In this document: piece after piece, positions 1-5,840 of the stretch | Layout: every line of letters begins with the position of its first letter | Position numbering within the stretch: the first letter of the stretch is position 1 | Assembly (NCBI GenBank): GCA_024711415.1 | Contig: JANJSW010000107.1 | Location: 1-6,819 of the forward strand | DNA length: 6,819 bases | Origin: Thermomonas sp. | GTDB taxonomy: Bacteria > Pseudomonadota > Gammaproteobacteria > Xanthomonadales > Xanthomonadaceae | Direction of reading: 5' to 3' | Notes under the pieces: model-generated | The model's input: the letters and a program-made list of their open reading frames with translations, nothing else | What the model was told of the DNA's origin: nothing | Databases searched by the model: none | Program-made: the position numbers and the translations under genes

Positions 1-210
1 GGCGACCTGTTCCGCCTGATGACGCCGGAAAAACAGCAACTGCTGTTCGACAACACCGCCCGTGCCATGGGCGACGCGCCCGACTTCATCAAGCGCCGCC
101 ACGTGGACAACTGCACGAAGGCCGACCCGGCCTACGGCGCCGGGGTGGAGGCCGCGCTGCGCAAGCTCGGCGCCTTCGCCGGCGAGCAATCCCCGAACAG
201 CCTGGGCTGA
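1..210 (+). CDS. Catalase, C-terminal fragment (5' end outside window)
   Basis: This is the last 69 residues of a haem catalase, which disproportionates hydrogen peroxide to water and oxygen, usually in the cytoplasm or periplasm. The frame is open from base 1 and ends at TGA 208-210. The block LFRLM, then [11 protein letters not shown], then the end motif [13 protein letters not shown] match the C-terminal helices of small-subunit (clade 3, KatA/KatB-like) catalases. In that clade the protein ends shortly after these helices, so there is no large-subunit flavodoxin-like extension. The haem-binding and catalytic residues (His, Asn, proximal Tyr) lie upstream, outside the window. A hairpin terminator follows 25 bp after the stop, so this looks like the end of its transcript. 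The family is clear, but the exact paralogue (katA or katB) cannot be decided from this fragment. Confidence 0.93.
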   Translation, partial: GDLFRLMTPEKQQLLFDNTARAMGDAPDFIKRRHVDNCTKADPAYGAGVEAALRKLGAFAGEQSPNSLG

Positions 211-235
211 AGACTTCGCCATCCCGTCTGGACGC

Positions 236-261
236 CGGCAGGTTCGCCTGCCGACGTTTTC
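236..261 (+). terminator. Rho-independent terminator after the catalase gene
   Basis: A perfect 7-bp stem, CGGCAGG (236-242) with CCTGCCG (247-253), closes a TTCG tetraloop. It is followed after ACG by TTTT (257-260). The hairpin starts 25 bp after the catalase stop and lies upstream of the next gene. The T-run is short, but stem and loop are classical. Confidence 0.75.
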
Positions 262-316
262 ATTGCGGGGTTACCCTAGCCGCACCCGCCAACCGGCGAC
301 CGCGCAGGAGTCCCGC

Positions 317-931
317 ATGCCGTCCCTGACCGATGACCTCTTTTCCCAGTTGTCCGGCCCCGCCCTGCAGCAGATCAGCCAACAGCTGGGCACCAACCCT
401 GCGCAGACCTCGGGGGCGATTGCCGCCGCCCTGCCGATGATCCTCGGCGCGATGGGCCGCAACACCGCCCAGCCCGGCGGCGCGGAAGCCCTGTTCGGCG
501 CGTTGGGCCGCGACCACAACGGCGGCGGCGGGCTCGGCGACGTCCTCGGCGCGGTGCTGGGTGGCCAGCAGGGTCGCCAGACCGACGGCCTCGGCCAGCT
601 CGGCCACATCTTCGGCGGCCAACTGCCGCGTGCGGAAAGCGGCCTCGGCCAGGCCACCGGGCTGGGCGGGGACAAGGCGCAGATGCTGCTGAAGATCCTT
701 GCCCCCATCGTCATGGCCTATCTGGCCAAGCACATGTTCGGTGGCCAGCGGGAAGCGGCATCGCCGCAGGCGCTGGGCGACATCCTCGGCCAGGAACACG
801 CGCAGGTGCGCCAGGCCGGCGGCCTTGGCGGCGGACTGCTGGGCGCCGTGCTCGACCAGGACGGCGACGGCCAGCTGGGATTGGGCGACCTGATGAAGAT
901 CGGCGGCGGGCTGCTCGGCGGCGGTCGCTGA
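317..931 (+). CDS. DUF937 family (YidB-like) glycine-rich protein
   Basis: This is a 204-aa protein of unknown function. The N-terminus (residues 1-65) has the DUF937 pattern: a short amphipathic start (SLTDDLFSQL), an ISQQLG segment, then AIAAALPMILGAMGR and a LFGALG helix. Residues 66-118 form a low-complexity Gly/Gln/Leu linker (GGGGLGDVLGAVLGG and similar). A hydrophobic helix follows (about 121-141, LLKILAPIVMAYLAKHMFG), then an ALGDILGQE segment. The tail contains an acidic loop D180-Q-D182-G-D184-G185 with D191 at loop position 12, which resembles a calcium-binding EF-hand or dockerin loop. No signal peptide is seen. I chose this ATG rather than the upstream ATG at 62 because AGGAG lies seven bases before it, and because the upstream extension overlaps the catalase gene and terminator in another frame. 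The family assignment is by pattern recognition; the function is unknown. Confidence 0.85.
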   Translation: MPSLTDDLFSQLSGPALQQISQQLGTNPAQTSGAIAAALPMILGAMGRNTAQPGGAEALFGALGRDHNGGGGLGDVLGAVLGGQQGRQTDGLGQLGHIFGGQLPRAESGLGQATGLGGDKAQMLLKILAPIVMAYLAKHMFGGQREAASPQALGDILGQEHAQVRQAGGLGGGLLGAVLDQDGDGQLGLGDLMKIGGGLLGGGR

Positions 932-940
932 CACCCCGAC

Positions 941-971
941 GGGGGCGCGGACCTCCCCGTCCGCGCGCCCC
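941..971 (+). other. Strong GC-rich stem-loop between the DUF937 and small membrane genes
   Basis: GCGCGGAC (945-952) pairs perfectly with GTCCGCGC (959-966) around the loop CTCCCC. The stem continues with GGGG (941-944) against CCCC (968-971) across a single bulged G. It begins 9 bp after the DUF937 stop and ends 35 bp before the next ATG. No T-run follows, so it is not a standard intrinsic terminator. It could be a processing or mRNA-stabilising hairpin, or a weak terminator. Confidence 0.5.
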
Positions 972-1006
972 ACTCCGCAACGTCCTCCCCGAATGGAGCG
1001 CAACGC

Positions 1007-1192
1007 ATGAACCTTCCGCAGGCAGATTCCAGCTTTTTCGTCGGCTGGGGAACCCTGTCACTGATCAACGCCGGCCTGGCCCAGTCCAAAGGCCGCAGCG
1101 GCTTCGGCTGGTGGCTGGGCTCGCTGCTGGGCGGGCCGCTGGCGACGCTGCTGATCGTCCTGCTGCCACCGGTCGGCGGCCGGACGGGCTGA
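1007..1192 (+). CDS. Small hydrophobic membrane protein (61 aa)
   Basis: This short protein has no assigned function. It shows a hydrophobic N-terminal segment (about 10-25, FFVGWGTLSLINAGLA), a short polar turn with the motif QSKGRSGFG (26-34), and a strongly hydrophobic segment (35-55, WWLGSLLGGPLATLLIVLLPP). It ends in a short polar tail. The arrangement AxxKGRSxxxWxxG...GPLAxL...LP recurs in many small bacterial inner-membrane proteins and suggests a two-helix hairpin. GGAG (994-997) sits nine bases before the ATG as a ribosome binding site, which supports real translation. It is co-directional with the DUF937 gene 75 bp upstream, with a strong hairpin between them, and convergent with the PLP enzyme gene. 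It may be transcribed from the DUF937 promoter. I found no catalytic motif. Confidence 0.75.
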   Translation: MNLPQADSSFFVGWGTLSLINAGLAQSKGRSGFGWWLGSLLGGPLATLLIVLLPPVGGRTG

Positions 1193-1233
1193 AGCCGCGG
1201 CGCCGCGATTGCGGCGGCGGCCTCTCGTGGGAC

Positions 1234-2406
1234 TCAGCCGCCGCTGGCCGCCATCGCCTGCGCCAGGTCGTCCCACAGGTCTTCCACGTCCTCGATCCCC
1301 ACCGACAGGCGCAGCAGGCCGGCGGTGATGCCGGTGGCGGCCTTGACCTGCTCGTCCACCATGCGGTGGGTCAGGCCGGCGGGATGCTGGATCAGGCTGT
1401 CCACCGAGCCAAGGCTCACCGCCGCGGTCATCACCTTCACCGACGCCATCACCTTGGCGGCTGCGTCGTGGCCGCCGCGCAATTCGAATGCCATCAGGCA
1501 GCCCGGCCCGCGCATCTGGGTGCCGACCAGGTGCGCGCCGTGCGCGCCCGGCAGGCCCGGATAGAACACCTTCGACACCGCCGGGTGTTCGCTCAGGCGC
1601 TGCGCCAGCACCTGCGCATTGGCCTGCGCGGCTTCCACCCGCAGCTTCAGCGTGGGCAGGCCGCGGTGCAGCAGGTAGGCGGCCAGCGGGTGCAGCAGCG
1701 CACCGGTAGCGGCGCGCACCGTGCGCAGCGGCGCGGCGCGGGCTTCATCGCAGCAAACCACCCCGGCGATCACGTCGCCGTGGCCACCGAGGAACTTGGT
1801 GGCGCTGTGCAGGACGTAGGCCGCGCCGAGTTCCGCCGGGCGCTGCAGCACCGGGGTGGCGAAGGTGGAATCCACCAGCACCGGCACGCTGCCGGCAGCC
1901 GCGACCACCGCCCGGATGTCGACCAGGTTGAGGGTGGGATTGGCAGGGGTTTCGATCACCACCAGCGCGGTATCGGGCCGAAGACGCGCGGCGATGTCCT
2001 CGGCCTTCACGAACTCCGCCTCCAGCCCGCACATGCCGGTGGCCAGCAGATGGTCGGCGGTGCCGTACAGCGGGCGCACCACCAGCACGTGCTTGCCGTG
2101 CTGGGCGCGATCCAGCAGCACGGCCGTCATCGCCGCCATGCCGGAGGCGTAGGCCACGCAGGCCTGGGTGCCCTCGAGCGCGGCGATGGCATTTTCGGCG
2201 CGGGCCACGGTGGGGTTGTGCAGGCGCGCGTAGATCGGGTTGGCGGCGCTGGCGTGGCCTCCGACCAGCGCATCGAAACTGGCGCTGCCGACATCGAGGT
2301 CGGCGATCGGATAGGTGGTGGACAGGTCCAGCGGCGGCGCGTGCACGCAGAGGTCGCCGAAGTCCTCGCGGCCGGCGTGGACGGCAGTGGTCTGGAAACG
2401 GTGCAT
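1234..2406 (-). CDS. PLP-dependent Cys/Met metabolism enzyme (cystathionine gamma-synthase / methionine gamma-lyase type)
   Basis: This 390-aa cytoplasmic fold-type I PLP enzyme of the Cys/Met metabolism family has full family length. The visible landmarks are Y59-A-R61 (binds the phosphate of the neighbouring subunit's PLP), SGMAAM (88-93, phosphate loop), Y114 in PLYGT (stacks on PLP), ETPANPT (152-158), D179 in VDSTFATP (pyridine nitrogen), and SATK with K204 as the Schiff-base lysine. SLGSVDSLIQHPAG (331-344) and R366 in LLRLSVGIED bind the substrate carboxylate. The family contains cystathionine gamma-synthase, cystathionine gamma-lyase, O-acetylhomoserine sulfhydrylase and methionine gamma-lyase. 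The Cys typical of methionine gamma-lyase two residues after Y114 is Thr116 here, so substrate and reaction cannot be fixed from sequence. The ATG is preceded by GAGG five bases upstream. The divergent Lrp-type gene suggests amino-acid-responsive control. Confidence 0.93.
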   Translation of the reverse strand: MHRFQTTAVHAGREDFGDLCVHAPPLDLSTTYPIADLDVGSASFDALVGGHASAANPIYARLHNPTVARAENAIAALEGTQACVAYASGMAAMTAVLLDRAQHGKHVLVVRPLYGTADHLLATGMCGLEAEFVKAEDIAARLRPDTALVVIETPANPTLNLVDIRAVVAAAGSVPVLVDSTFATPVLQRPAELGAAYVLHSATKFLGGHGDVIAGVVCCDEARAAPLRTVRAATGALLHPLAAYLLHRGLPTLKLRVEAAQANAQVLAQRLSEHPAVSKVFYPGLPGAHGAHLVGTQMRGPGCLMAFELRGGHDAAAKVMASVKVMTAAVSLGSVDSLIQHPAGLTHRMVDEQVKAATGITAGLLRLSVGIEDVEDLWDDLAQAMAASGG

Positions 2407-2425
2407 GGCGGCCTCGGGTGCGATG

Positions 2426-2439
2426 GGATACCGCTATCC
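2426..2439. promoter_or_regulatory. Small inverted repeat in the divergent intergenic region (possible promoter core or operator half)
   Basis: GGATA (2426-2430) and TATCC (2435-2439) form a perfect 5-bp inverted repeat around CCGC. TATCCT (2435-2440) on the + strand and TAGGAT (2441-2436) on the - strand each match four of six bases of a -10 box. The element might therefore hold overlapping divergent promoters. No good -35 partner was found on either strand. Confidence 0.3.
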
Positions 2440-2450
2440 TAGAACCCTGC

Positions 2451-2473
2451 TCGGCATGAAACCGTCATGCCGA
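2451..2473. promoter_or_regulatory. Perfect 9+9 bp inverted repeat, candidate operator between the PLP enzyme and Lrp-type genes
   Basis: TCGGCATGA (2451-2459) is the exact reverse complement of TCATGCCGA (2465-2473), with the 5-base spacer AACCG. It lies in the 96-bp region shared by the divergent genes, 30 bp before the chosen regulator start and 45 bp from the enzyme start. This is where an Lrp/AsnC dimer would be expected to act, either as autoregulator or as activator of the enzyme gene. The upstream candidate ATG of the regulator (2467) falls inside the right arm, which argues against that start. The arm sequence does not follow the loose E. coli Lrp consensus. Confidence 0.55.
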
Positions 2474-2502
2474 AGGATATTTCTCCAAGGCAGGAAATCG
2501 CC

Positions 2503-2970
2503 ATGCTGGACCGAATCGATTACGCCCTGCTCCGCCTGCTGCGGAAGAATGCGCGGCTGCCCAACAAGGATCTGGCCGAAAAGGTCGGCATCGCGCCGTC
2601 CACCGCGCTGGAGCGGGTGCGGCGGATGCGCGAAGCGAAGATCCTGCTGGGCTACCACGCCGAGATCGCCCCCGAAGCCATGGGCGTGGGATTGCAGGCG
2701 ATGATCTCGGTGCGGCTGGCCCGGCACTCGCGCGCACTGGTCGACGGCTTCCACCAGCACCTGCTGGGTCTGCCCGAGGTATTGGCCTGCTACCACGTAG
2801 CCGGCGCGGACGACTTCCTTGCCCACGTCGGCGTGCGCGACAGCGAGCACCTGCGCCAGTTCACCCTGACCGCGCTCACCGAGCGCGAGGAAGTGGCCCA
2901 CATCGAGACGCGGCTGATCTTCGAGTTCCAGCGCAACGTGGAGCTGCCGCCACGGGAAACCGGGGCGTGA
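2503..2970 (+). CDS. Lrp/AsnC family transcriptional regulator
   Basis: This 155-aa protein has the family's typical length. The N-terminal winged helix-turn-helix begins LDRIDYALLRLLRKNARL and continues through NKDLAEKVGI (21-30) and the recognition helix APSTALERVRRMREA (31-45). A GYHAEIAP hinge leads to a C-terminal RAM domain (about 65-140), an alpha/beta fold that binds amino-acid effectors and forms octamers. The effector-pocket motif is seen as VAGADDFLAHVGVRD (99-113). I chose ATG 2503 because AGGA (2492-2495) lies seven bases upstream and Lrp proteins normally open with LDxxD. The ATG at 2467 has no ribosome binding site and sits inside the inverted repeat. It probably senses an amino acid and controls the divergent PLP enzyme gene, as MdeR does for methionine gamma-lyase in P. 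putida. The specific ligand is unknown. Its 3' end is only 12 bp from the convergent protease gene. Confidence 0.95.
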   Translation: MLDRIDYALLRLLRKNARLPNKDLAEKVGIAPSTALERVRRMREAKILLGYHAEIAPEAMGVGLQAMISVRLARHSRALVDGFHQHLLGLPEVLACYHVAGADDFLAHVGVRDSEHLRQFTLTALTEREEVAHIETRLIFEFQRNVELPPRETGA

Positions 2971-2982
2971 GTCGCCGACGCC

Positions 2983-3723
2983 TCACTGGAACAGCCGGTA
3001 GGTGCGGGTGCTGACCTCGGACACCCAGCGCAGGTAGCTGACCCGCCATTGCCGCCCGATGTTCGGCTCCCAAGGGTCGTACACCATCAGGGTGGTGCCG
3101 CGGCCGCTGGGATCGTTGTCACCGCGGATGCCGACCACCAGGGTCATGTGCCCCGGGCTGCCCTGGTAACCGCCGGGGATCCGGCGCAGGTAGCCGCCGG
3201 TGTTCCACAGCGTATCCACCATCACCGGGCCCTGCCGCACCATCGCCGCGAGCGCCTGTGGCATCCACGAAGCAGGCGGATACGCGCGCAGATGGTGCAC
3301 CCGCGCGTAACGCTCGGTTTGCGGCACCCAGTTGGCGACGTCCGACTGGTTGTACAGGCCGTTGGTGTCGTCCCACATGTCGGCGGGTGTCGCCGCTTTC
3401 ACCGCGGCAACGCTGCTGTTCTTGAGCATGGCCGTCGCCGCCGCCCAGCAGGTGCTGTTGGTGGGCTGGGGAATGAACGTGCGCTGGTGCCGGGCCGGCG
3501 GATAGGCTTCCGCATCGAACAGCGCGTTCTGCGTGCACTGGCCCGCCTCGCCATCCACCACCAGCCAGGCCTGGTCCTGGTAACGGCGCACCGCATTGCG
3601 GGTCTGGTTGCCGAAGTCGCCGTCCGGGCGAAGGCTGCAGCCCGGCAACTTGCGGTTGAGCGCCTCCTGCAGCCGCCTTACCTCGCTTCCTTTCGACCCC
3701 ATCCTCAATACCGTAACGGTCAT
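2983..3723 (-). CDS. Peptidoglycan-binding domain plus papain-like cysteine protease (C70/AvrRpt2-like)
   Basis: This 246-aa protein has two domains. Residues 4-70 form a peptidoglycan-binding-1 type repeat: LRMGSKGSEVRRLQEALN, then DGDFGNQTRNAVRRYQ and a VDGEAG segment. Residues 82-246 look like a papain-like peptidase. The likely nucleophile is C92 in NSTCWAAATAML, the likely catalytic histidine H192 in GHMTLVVGI, and the likely acid D216 in VYDPWEPN. The Cys-His-Asp order and the CWAA and DPW contexts fit the AvrRpt2-like C70 group. No Sec signal peptide or membrane helix precedes the first domain. I chose ATG 3723 because AAGGAG (3736-3731) lies seven bases upstream. An in-frame ATG at 3786 would add 21 residues but has no ribosome binding site and lies in a stem-loop. 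It converges with the Lrp-type gene. The natural substrate is unknown; a role in cell-wall-associated or secreted proteolysis is inference. Confidence 0.85.
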   Translation of the reverse strand: MTVTVLRMGSKGSEVRRLQEALNRKLPGCSLRPDGDFGNQTRNAVRRYQDQAWLVVDGEAGQCTQNALFDAEAYPPARHQRTFIPQPTNSTCWAAATAMLKNSSVAAVKAATPADMWDDTNGLYNQSDVANWVPQTERYARVHHLRAYPPASWMPQALAAMVRQGPVMVDTLWNTGGYLRRIPGGYQGSPGHMTLVVGIRGDNDPSGRGTTLMVYDPWEPNIGRQWRVSYLRWVSEVSTRTYRLFQ

Positions 3724-3742
3724 GGCGCGGCTCCTTGCCTCC

Positions 3743-3800
3743 AGTGCTTCCAGCGCATGTTGGCAATGCACGGCACGCACCGCCATTTGCTGGAAGCACT
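3743..3800. repeat. Perfect 12+12 bp inverted repeat just upstream of the protease ribosome binding site
   Basis: AGTGCTTCCAGC (3743-3754) is the exact reverse complement of GCTGGAAGCACT (3789-3800), separated by 34 bases. Inside the loop a smaller hairpin GCAT/ATGC (3755-3758 with 3766-3769) is also possible. In the protease mRNA (- strand) the stem ends six bases before the AAGGAG ribosome binding site. It is therefore placed either as a 5'-leader structure or as a DNA operator. No T-run follows, so it is not a typical terminator. Confidence 0.7.
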
Positions 3801-3816
3801 AACCGCAGCGGCCGGG

Positions 3817-3844
3817 CCTAGCGCATTCCGCCTAATCCATTCCG
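3817..3844. repeat. Two-unit 14-bp tandem repeat upstream of the protease gene
   Basis: CCTAGCGCATTCCG (3817-3830) is directly followed by CCTAATCCATTCCG (3831-3844); 11 of 14 positions are identical. On the - strand these read CGGAATG-N3-TAGG twice, about 94-121 bp upstream of the protease start. Spacing and position fit a pair of activator half-sites, but no known consensus was recognised. Confidence 0.4.
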
Positions 3845-3870
3845 CAGCGACCCCGCGCCGCTGTCCTGCA

Positions 3871-3919
3871 CGCGGAGCCGGTGCGGCACCCGCACGCCTG
3901 CGCCAGCCGGCTCCCCGCG
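3871..3919. repeat. GC-rich branched palindrome (REP-like or terminator-like) between the GST and protease genes
   Basis: GGAGCCGG (3874-3881) pairs exactly with CCGGCTCC (3907-3914). CGC (3871-3873) and GCG (3917-3919) extend the stem across a two-base bulge. Nested inside is a second perfect hairpin, GTGCGG/CCGCAC (3881-3886 with 3890-3895, sharing one base with the outer arm). It begins about 30 bp after the GST stop on the - strand. The absence of a T-run makes an intrinsic terminator unlikely. A REP-type element or a Rho-dependent 3' end are alternatives. Confidence 0.4.
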
Positions 3920-3950
3920 CACGGTAAGCCGGCCGCGCGAGTGCACGCAT

Positions 3951-4589
3951 TCAGTGGGCTTCGTCCTGCACCGGCTTCGATGCCGGCCTTGCGAGCGCGT
4001 CGTCGCGGGCATTCGCACGCTGCGCAGCGGCGCGCTGCAGGTGCGGCATCGCGTAGTCCTGGAACACCTGCTTGGGCTCGAGCTCGCCGATCTGGATGTA
4101 GTAGCCGATGAACGCGGCGATGTAGAGGTCGGCCACGGTGAAGCGGTCACCGACCAGATAGCGCTTGCCCGCCACCGCCCCTTCCAGCGTGCGCAGCAGG
4201 TCGGCCTCGTTGCCGTAGCCGGCCTCCATCGACGGCGCGACGCTGCCGTGCCGGCGCGCGGTGATGAAGAACTCCAGCGGGCTGGCGAACAGCATCCAGC
4301 GATAGCAGGCGCCGCGCTCCGGCGTGCCCGGCGGTGGCAGCAGGCCCAGCTCCGGCACGAGGTCGGCAAGATGCAGGCAGATGGCGGCGTTCTCGGTGAT
4401 CGCCACGCCGTCGTGCACCAGCGCCGGCACCTTGCCCATCGGATTGATGGCGAGGAAGTCCGGCGACTTCATGCTGGTACCGAATTCCAGCTGCACCTCC
4501 TCGTAGGGCAGGCCGGTTTCCTCCAGCATCCAGCGGGTGATGCGGGCGCGCGACATCGGGTGGGTGTAGAAGCGCAGCTGCGGAGTCAT
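3951..4589 (-). CDS. Glutathione S-transferase family protein
   Basis: This 212-aa cytosolic GST has the usual family length. Residues 4-80 form the thioredoxin-like domain, starting RFYTHPMSRARITRWMLEE. The segment NPMGKVPALV (49-58) contains the cis-proline P55, and the glutathione-contact pair E66-N67 lies in ITENAAICLHLAD. Residues 90-200 form the alpha-helical C-terminal domain, with the conserved N-capping box and hydrophobic staple in YLVGDRFTVADLYIAAF (144-160). S13 or a nearby residue could activate glutathione, but the class cannot be assigned with certainty. AGGA lies seven bases before the ATG. The gene lies 67 bp downstream of the WYL-type regulator on the same strand, so the pair is probably cotranscribed and the regulator probably controls it. 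The true substrate is unknown. Confidence 0.93.
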   Translation of the reverse strand: MTPQLRFYTHPMSRARITRWMLEETGLPYEEVQLEFGTSMKSPDFLAINPMGKVPALVHDGVAITENAAICLHLADLVPELGLLPPPGTPERGACYRWMLFASPLEFFITARRHGSVAPSMEAGYGNEADLLRTLEGAVAGKRYLVGDRFTVADLYIAAFIGYYIQIGELEPKQVFQDYAMPHLQRAAAQRANARDDALARPASKPVQDEAH

Positions 4590-4656
4590 GGTGGGTCCTG
4601 CGTTGGGTGGACGCGCAGTCTGCGCCGGCCCTGCTGACAGCTGCTGGCAGCAGCCC

Positions 4657-5349
4657 TCAATCGCGCTGGCGGATCCGCTCGTGTTCGCGCCAGCGCTGCA
4701 GCAGCCCATGCCGCGTCTGCGGGTAGTGCCGTCCGGCGTCCTCGAGGCCCAGCACGCGATCGGCGCGGAAATGGCGGAAATCCCCGCGCAGCTCGCACCA
4801 GGCCGCCAGCAGGCGACGGTCTTCGAGGAATGCCATCGCGAACGGCCAGACCGTGCGCTGCGACACCCGGTCGCCGGCATCGGCATAGGCCAGGTGCAGC
4901 ACGCGCTGCTCGCGGATGGCGCGGCGCAGCGTGGGCAGCCAGGGCTCGGGGGTCTTAGGGCACCAGTCCGGCGCGAACAGGCCGCCGGTTTCCACCTGCA
5001 GGCGCAGCGCTGCCGGCAGGATGCCGAGGATGCGGTCCATCGCGCCGCGCGCCGCCGCCGCCAGCTCGGGATCGGCATGCGAGGCCACCCAGCGGGTCCC
5101 CAGCACCATCGCTTCCAGCTCCTCCTCCGAGAACATCATCGGTGGCAGCAGGAAACCGGGGCGCAGCAGGTAGCCGATGCCGGGGTCGCCGGCGATGTCG
5201 GCGCCCTGCCCGCGCAAGGCTTCGATATCGCGGTACAGGGTGCGCAGGCTGACCCCGAGCTGGGCTGCCAGCTGCGCGCCGCGGACGGGACGGCGCCTGC
5301 GCCGGAGATCATCCAGCAGCTGCAGGAGGCGGGTGGCGCGCTGCGTCAT
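4657..5349 (-). CDS. Helix-turn-helix / WYL-domain transcriptional regulator (YafY-like)
   Basis: This 230-aa DNA-binding regulator has an N-terminal HTH_11-type domain: TRLLQLLDDL, then GAQLAAQLGVSLRTLYRDIEAL (24-45), and the wing motif DPGIGYLL (55-62). A connecting region contains FLLPPMMFSEEELEAMVLG (66-84). The C-terminal WYL domain (about 135-205) holds RRLLAAWCELRGDFRHFRADRV. The eponymous Trp and Tyr align with R179 and L180, while the Leu and the downstream FRxFRxDR ligand-contact basic motif (191-198) remain; this is usual in the YafY-like branch. WYL domains are thought to sense ligands such as nucleic-acid pieces or small metabolites, but the ligand here is unknown. The ATG at 5349 starts the conserved TxRxxRLLQLL helix, though no strong ribosome binding site precedes it. 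The co-directional GST gene is the likely target. Confidence 0.92.
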   Translation of the reverse strand: MTQRATRLLQLLDDLRRRRRPVRGAQLAAQLGVSLRTLYRDIEALRGQGADIAGDPGIGYLLRPGFLLPPMMFSEEELEAMVLGTRWVASHADPELAAAARGAMDRILGILPAALRLQVETGGLFAPDWCPKTPEPWLPTLRRAIREQRVLHLAYADAGDRVSQRTVWPFAMAFLEDRRLLAAWCELRGDFRHFRADRVLGLEDAGRHYPQTRHGLLQRWREHERIRQRD

Positions 5350-5409
5350 CGGCGGATACGCGGGAAAGGCAGCGCAGGATACCCGCGCCTGCGGGAAGGC
5401 GCCGCCTGC

Positions 5410-5820
<411 letters not shown>

Positions 5821-5840
5821 GGCGTGATCTTGCGGGCCCC

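Noticed and set aside
263..280. Possible promoter (TACCCT near 272-277) for the DUF937 gene
   Set aside because: The -10 match is moderate, but no -35 box lies at 16-18 bp; the region there is the catalase terminator stem.
62..316. N-terminal extension of the DUF937 protein starting at ATG 62
   Set aside because: It overlaps the catalase gene and the terminator, has low-complexity Arg/Pro/Thr sequence, and the internal ATG at 317 has AGGAG at good spacing.
260..1003. Open frame on the - strand opposite the DUF937 gene
   Set aside because: It is a shadow of the Gly-rich coding sequence, with no recognisable domain, and the + strand gene has a good ribosome binding site.
1193..1233. Convergent terminator between the small membrane gene and the PLP enzyme gene
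   Set aside because: The stretch is rich in GCCGC/GCGGC, but no continuous perfect stem with a T-run on either strand was found.
1111..2442. Long open frame (443 codons) on the + strand opposite the PLP enzyme
   Set aside because: It is antisense to a gene with a complete set of family motifs. The His/Gln/Arg/Gly/Ala-rich translation is typical of the reverse of GC-rich codons, and no ribosome binding site or domain is seen.
3951..5078. 375-codon frame that would fuse extra N-terminal sequence to the GST
   Set aside because: The added part is Arg/Ala/Ser-rich and overlaps the WYL gene in another frame. The GST fold starts exactly at the ATG at 4589, which has its own ribosome binding site.
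5350..5409. Direct repeat GGATAC (5354 and 5377) and short stem CGCAGG/CCTGCG before the WYL gene
   Set aside because: It could be an operator for the regulator, but matches this short are expected by chance in such GC-rich DNA.
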